Origin: Neoarius graeffei
Taxonomy: Eukaryota > Chordata > Actinopteri > Siluriformes > Ariidae
DNA length: 64,000 nt
Direction of reading: 5' to 3'
Assembly: GCF_027579695.1 (NCBI RefSeq)
Contig: NC_083587.1
Span: 62,293,238 to 62,357,237, forward strand
The translations under genes were made by a program, and so were the position numbers. The notes beneath the pieces were generated by a model. The model was given only the letters and a program-made list of their open reading frames with translations, did no database searches and was not told the origin of the DNA. This document shows, piece by piece, positions 35,328 to 64,000 of this stretch. The first letter of the stretch is position 1. Every line of letters begins with the position of its first letter.

Positions 35328-36032
35328 AACAGTTATTCCATGAAATCGAGTCGTACATGAGCTGATAGCTGACGAGGCACGTAGCACCGAGCTATCTATA
35401 AGCCGTGTACGACGAGATTGAGTGGAATAACTGTTTTATTCTATCCACATTCACTGGATTTTGAGAAACAGATCATTTTTATTTTTATTTTTTGCAAATT
35501 CGATAAATAAAAACTTTATACAAAACGTCCAACAAAATAATTTCCGCTTAGAATGTAAACAAACTGGCGAAATGACCGGAGCAATTTGTGAAAAATGTGA
35601 TAATTATTGAAAAATTTCAAAAAAGATACGCTCTTACTATCAAATACTTTTATTCCATATTTTATTGCTTTTTTTGTATTTTTTGTGGCGTCCTTCTTCT
35701 TCTTCTTTAGGGTTTTTTTGGCAGTTGGTAAACCAACTTAAAGGTGCATTACCACCACTGACTGGGCTGGAGTGTAGAACAGGAGATATTGGGGGGGGGG
35801 GGGGGGGGGATTATATTATTTTAACTATTTCTGTTTCTTTTAGATACCTGATAACAATTTTTGGGGTTTTGTTTCCGAGTAGAGTTTTTATTTCATCCTT
35901 AGTTACAGTACTTCAGCAACACACTCCACCATTTTGTTTTTCTCTACTCACGATATATGAGGTGATATCCTAGTAGTAGCGTAGCCAATCAGAGTGTGCG
36001 ATTGCTCATATCCAGTGATGTGGATAGAATAA
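35328..36032 (+). mobile_element. TIR element family T, copy 2
   Basis: Starts with a hairpin: AACAGTTATTCCA (35328) pairs with TGGAATAACTGTT (about 35423-35435). Then the body 35436-36032 has ends TTATTCTATCCACATTCACT and its inverse. A G18 run is at about 35791-35808. No coding potential. Confidence 0.78.
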
Positions 36033-36715
36033 TGTAAGGTATTAGAAGTGCTCTGACAGTGGGCCTTATTTATCACTCGTTTAAGAAAGCCCTTTTGTGT
36101 GTACTCTTCTTGTATTTTCTTCGTACTCACATACTTATGATGATAAATTCCCAAAAAGCTGTAAATTATGGCACAAAATTTCATGGCGCAGCTGATTTAC
36201 ATTTAGCCATGCCCACAAAACTCCTTAAAAGGAGCTGAAAAAGACAAAATGACAACTAAAAGAAGTGTGGCAAATGTAAAATATCGACACATGAACACAT
36301 GCTAACTCTTTGTCTTTATATAGTGTGCCATTATGTACTTCTGTCCTAATTTAATTACTAATCCTATTGAAATATACCATGTATGTGATTGAAACTTGAT
36401 CGTATAATCAGTATATAAAATCGCAGTAAGTCATCAGCAGTTATATGATTCGAAGCTGGTCATTCGAGGTTCACATTAATGAAACAAAATGAGAGCAAAA
36501 TGAACATTTTTACACTTTCATGAGCAGCTCGTTTCTTGTGTGAACGCGCTTGCGAGAGATTTGATAAGTGAGGCCCAGTGTTAGCACCCGTGTTCGTCCA
36601 CCTCCTCAACCTCCCCGCCTTTAACAGTCCACTGCTTGGCTTCAATAAATAAAAGGAAATACTCTTTGTTTCATAGCCTTGGTTTTTCATTACTTAATGG
36701 TCAGCAAGAGGTGGT
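36033..36715. other. 3' flank of col28a1
   Basis: Probably contains the col28a1 3' UTR (- strand). No close AATAAA on the - strand was found; an ATTAAA is at about 36350. No repeat recognised. Confidence 0.4.
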
Positions 36716-60712
<23,997 letters not shown>

Positions 60713-60719
60713 CTGAATA

Positions 60720-61107
60720 AAACACAGACAAAAAGCACTGAGGCAAACAGTGAACTTTGTACTTTGTGATAATTTACTAGGGTACTGCTACATTTATTAT
60801 CAGATTTTTCTGGATGCTTCTTTATAGATTATATGTGATTTTATATCTCATTGAACAATCAGTGTAACTATTAATAATTAAAGCATACAAAGGTGTTAAA
60901 TAATAATTATCTCTAGTGTAAGAGGAATGAAACACTTGGGGAAGTGCTGTTATTGGAAATGATAGATTATTTTCCGATGTGTGTGTGTTGGTTAGTTATT
61001 AATAGTGATGCAGTGGGAACAAATAGAAATATTGAATTATACTGTATATAGTACTGTAATAGTTTATATAATACATAGGGTCTATAGAGAATCAATTGAT
61101 ATATTTA
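60720..61107. other. col28a1 intron, nothing recognised
   Basis: AT-rich, no feature seen. Confidence 0.4.
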
Positions 61108-61641
61108 ACAGTTATTCCATGAAATCGAGTCGTACATGAGCTGATAGCCGATGAGGCGCGTAGCACCAAGTTATCTATAAGCCGTGTACGACGAGATTGA
61201 GTGGAATAACTGTTTTATTCTATCCACATTCACTGGATTTTGAGAAACAGAGCATTTTTATTTTTTGCAAATTCGATAAATAAAAACTTTATACAAAACG
61301 TCAAACAAAATAATTTCCACTTAGAATGTAAACAAACCAGTGAAATGACAGGAGCAATTTGTGAAAAATGTGATAATAATAATAATAATAATAATAATAA
61401 TTCTTGAAAAATAAAAAAAAGATACGTTCTTACTATCAAATACTTTTATTCTATATTTTGTTGCTTTTTTTGTATTTTTAGGGTTTTGTTTTCGAGTAGA
61501 GTTTTTACTTCGTCCTTGGTTGGTTCAATAACGCCGCCATTTTGTTTTTCTCTACTCATGGTACATGAGCTGATATCCTAGTAGTAGAGTAGCCAATCAG
61601 AGCACGCAATTGCTCATATCCAGTGAATGTGGATAAAATAA
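61108..61641 (+). mobile_element. TIR element family T, copy 3
   Basis: Same 5' hairpin (AACAGTTATTCCA.../...GGAATAACTGTT) and body ends as 35328-36032; includes an (AAT)n run at about 61372-61400. Confidence 0.78.
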
Positions 61642-62424
61642 TAGCGGAGCTTTAAGGCCCGCGTGAGCGGAGCTCCATACTTAAGACAATATGGTAACCC
61701 ATCGAGTTGATTTTTCATGGACACACAGAGATCCCAGCCGTGTACGTATGTCCATCCCTGCCCCTCGTGATTCTGATTGGCTGTTTGATTTTGGCGGGAA
61801 CTAGAAGCGCGAGCACGCCTACATAACTTATTTTTGTCTACAGATAATTTCATATTTATCAGGTTTTTCCACTGAGAACAACTCAAACAGCACAACAAAA
61901 TAATAATCATTTTTACACACTTTAATACAAACTTTAAAAAGATGTCAGAACAAGTTCACCAAGGAGAGAAAGATGAAGTCAAAACCGGGAAGAGAAAGAG
62001 AGTTTTAACAGAGGAAGAAAAGGAAAGAAGTGGTGGAAGAGCGAGAGAAAGGCGAATAAATCTTTCACAAGAAAAGCGACAAGCTGAAAGGGAAAAGAAA
62101 ACGTGTAAAAAATGATTTAATAGAAATGATGAGTTGTAGGAACTTAATTCTAAATAGTGATGTTGATTTTGAAATCACTGCAAAAAATTTCGGGATCTGA
62201 CAAGTTGACCTGAATCCACTCAGTGTTTTCATGAATCGTCTATCTTATAGCAAAACATTTTGCTATAAATCCCTAAAGCACACTGTAGTTTATAGTAACA
62301 AAAAGAATATTATACATGTGAGTTTGGAGAAATGTATCTTCTCATGATAAAACTGAAATTGAAACACATCATAGTACGTCATCTGTTGCATGTTTGTTTT
62401 CATCTGAATGGAAGCTCCGCTATT
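61641..62424 (+). mobile_element. TIR element with TAGCGGAGCTT ends
   Basis: Left end TAGCGGAGCTTTAAGG, right end the inverse of TAGCGGAGCTTCCATT. It abuts copy 3 of family T directly. Contains one small frame. Confidence 0.7.
61942..62115 (+). CDS. 57-residue highly charged ORF in TIR element
   Basis: MSEQVHQGEKDEVKTGKRKR, then LTEEEKERSGGRARERRINL and a Lys/Glu-rich end. Charged, no hydrophobic core; it looks like the N-terminal stub of a transposon-encoded protein with the KRKR.LTEEE start found in several fish hypothetical proteins (recollection). Probably truncated and possibly untranslated. Confidence 0.4.
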   Translation: MSEQVHQGEKDEVKTGKRKRVLTEEEKERSGGRARERRINLSQEKRQAEREKKTCKK

Positions 62425-62454
62425 AGGTAGTACCTAATTTTATATTAGTTATTA

Positions 62455-63125
62455 GTAGTGCTGTCAAGCGATTAAAATATTTAATCGCGATTAATGTCGC
62501 GACTGTCATAGTTAACTCACGATTAATCGCAATTTAATCGCACATTTTTGTCACATGAAAAACCATTGTAATTCTCTTATCAGCATAAAAAAGTGAATGG
62601 GCTTGCTCACCGTTCGAACTACGGGGGTACTTGGGGGATCCGAGATCCCCTGAAACAGACATGAGATCCCTTGAAAACATGATTTGGGAAATGTTGGGGG
62701 GGTCTCTAAAATATTTGCAAAATGATGTTTATTGACATAGCAATCGTGTGTAACGGGAAGCATTTGCATATCCGAAGTGAGCGCGCGATGGAGATCCGCG
62801 CTCTGAGACAAGCGCAAGCACCCCCCCCAAGGGAAAAAAGGGACCCCTGAAAATATCGGCATAGTTCGAACACTGGTTGTACCAATGTTTGTTTGGTTTT
62901 TTTATTGCAGAGCATAACACGTCTTGTCACAGCCACTGCAAAGTGGGGCTGGAGCCGCCGATGGGAAAACGAAACCTAAGCCGAGCACCGTGGGGGAGGG
63001 CAGAGGACTCTGGCTGTGCGGGGCGTGGCATCATGTCACACAGCGTTAATCTCGCGATAAAAAAATTATCGCCGTTAAAATTGAGTCAAGTTAACGCGTT
63101 AATAACGCGACATTTTTGACAGCAC
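62455..63125. mobile_element. hAT-type MITE with nested insert
   Basis: Ends GTAGTGCTGTCAAGCG and the inverse of GTGCTGTCAAAAATGT; duplication TAGTTATTA at 62446-62454 and 63126-63134. AATCGCGATTAAT-type palindromes near the ends. A secondary insert at about 62612-62872 has inverted GTTCGAACTA ends. Confidence 0.8.
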
Positions 63126-63174
63126 TAGTTATTAGTATAAATACACAGATGATTATAGAAAATCATGCACACTG

Positions 63175-63955
63175 ATTAGTACAGGTAATCGTATCGGGCC
63201 GAGTAAAATTAAGGATTAAGTTCATGAGTGATTTCAAACACTTTGAAATCACGAGTGAAATTGATCCTTAATTTTACGAGGAGCCATACGATTACTTGTT
63301 TATAATATATAGGGCCAAATTCATACTTTGGAAGCCATTCAAGTTCACAACATTTGTCATTCACATTTTCAGAACCAATCAGGGCACGCGACTATCTTGT
63401 ACGTTTGAATCAGTTTCTAAAGCATTCCTTGTTTTCGCAAATCTCTCGCTTTTCTCTCGAGGACTTTTCGTGATTGTTGAAAAGTAACATCTTTCAGGAT
63501 CGATCCCCGATATTTCTCTTGTCTCAGATGCCGATCCAATGCTGCGTGCATTACTTTAAGAGAGTCTGGTTCGTAGTTTTCCCCATTTTCTTTCCTCACT
63601 TCTGCATAAAACTGCGATAGCACCTTGTCTAACTCACAGCATTCATACGCCACTAGAGAGTCGTTTATCTGTCTTTCTGCGGCCCATTTCTTAAACACGG
63701 AAAGCCAAAAATTCGTACTTTTTTTGGTATTTTCATTTTCACTTGCAGCTTTCAATTGGCTTATCATTTCTTTGTCAAATATAGCGAAACGCGGCATTGC
63801 AGAGTCAGCCATTTTGTTGACAAAATTTGCTAATTTTTGTAACCAGAACCAAGCAACGAACTAGCCAATAGCATTTCAGAAATACGGCCCCATGTTAAGG
63901 AAAAAAGTCCTCCTTGATTGACCAATCAGAATTGAGTAAATTGGCCCTATGTATT
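63175..63955 (-). mobile_element. Inserted element carrying Crypton-like ORF
   Basis: Contains a palindrome at 63186-63297 (GTAATCGTATCGGGCCGAGT pairing with ...GATTAC) and inverted TATAATATATAGGGCCAA / TTGGCCCTATGTATTATA ends at about 63300 and 63953. Carries the ORF on the - strand. Confidence 0.55.
63417..63812 (-). CDS. Crypton/DUF3504-like tyrosine recombinase N-terminal exon
   Basis: 131 codons, ATG in the context ACAAAATGG. PRFAIFDKEMISQLKAASEN, NTKKSTNFWLSVFKKWAAER, ELDKVLSQFYAEVRKENG and ILKDVTFQQSRKVLERKARD: the pattern of the N-terminal core-binding region of Crypton-derived proteins (KIAA1958, QRICH1 and ZMYM type). Ends TAG after QGML; the catalytic R-H-R-Y part is absent. Either the first exon of a spliced element gene or a truncated copy. 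The frame is open, unlike its neighbours. Confidence 0.6.
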   Translation of the reverse strand: MADSAMPRFAIFDKEMISQLKAASENENTKKSTNFWLSVFKKWAAERQINDSLVAYECCELDKVLSQFYAEVRKENGENYEPDSLKVMHAALDRHLRQEKYRGSILKDVTFQQSRKVLERKARDLRKQGML

Positions 63956-64000
63956 ATAAGTCGAGAAATTCAAACTATTTCTCGATAATCACCTCAAGTG

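Larger units (their letters stand above)
63131..64000 (+). mobile_element. Second Crypton-like unit, interrupted, runs off the window
   Basis: 63131-63175 matches the left end of the 48893 unit (TATAAATACACAGATGATTA); the match resumes at about 63956-64000 (TTTCTCGATAATCACCTC), just before where the ATG should be. About 780 bp were inserted in between. Confidence 0.6.

Overview
This is a vertebrate, almost certainly teleost fish, nuclear window. Evidence: two spliced genes with GT-AG introns, fish-type Tc1, hAT and MITE elements, several LINE lineages, and about 15 copies of a tRNA-headed SINE ending in (TGAGA)n or (GGAT)n. SINE content hints at an ostariophysan such as a catfish, but I cannot prove the order. 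No bacterial genes, operons, CRISPR arrays or stand-alone tRNA/rRNA genes were seen.

Only two host genes are supported. On the + strand, 23926-30937, lies a four-coding-exon core 1 beta-1,3-galactosyltransferase gene (c1galt1 family). On the - strand, 60712-36716, lie the last 25 exons I can find of a collagen XXVIII gene (col28a1): collagenous exons, a C-terminal von Willebrand A domain and a terminal Kunitz domain. Its 5' end is beyond the right edge. The genes are tail-to-tail, the arrangement I recall for human C1GALT1 and COL28A1, which supports both calls.

Layout: 1-16.5 kb is mobile DNA (Tc1 relics, an interrupted SINE, an L2-like LINE tail, a hAT relic with 8-bp TSD, two long LINEs at 6.9-10.6 and 10.9-14.5 kb). 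16.5-22.7 kb looks like one large decayed DNA transposon with ~200-bp subterminal inverted repeats, a broken DDE-like protein and later SINE and LINE insertions. 23.9-31.7 kb is c1galt1; its 5.9-kb last intron holds a nearly complete antisense LINE inserted in a TTAGCATG-type minisatellite. 31.7-36.7 kb is repeats between the genes. 36.7-60.7 kb is col28a1, whose introns carry two Tc1 elements, hairpin MITEs, an inverted-unit satellite, a CpG-rich TIR element and a ~430-bp intronic duplication. 60.7-64 kb (col28a1 intron or upstream) is a stack of TIR elements ending in nested units carrying Crypton-like tyrosine-recombinase N-terminal exons.

The items most worth a second look are the 16.5-22.7 kb transposon, the paired Crypton-like exon units at 48.9 and 63.1 kb, the strict 23-residue module of the collagen exons with one apparently decaying exon (57061-57128), two unrelated MITEs at the same SINE position, and a tandem repeat carrying perfect estrogen-response-element palindromes.
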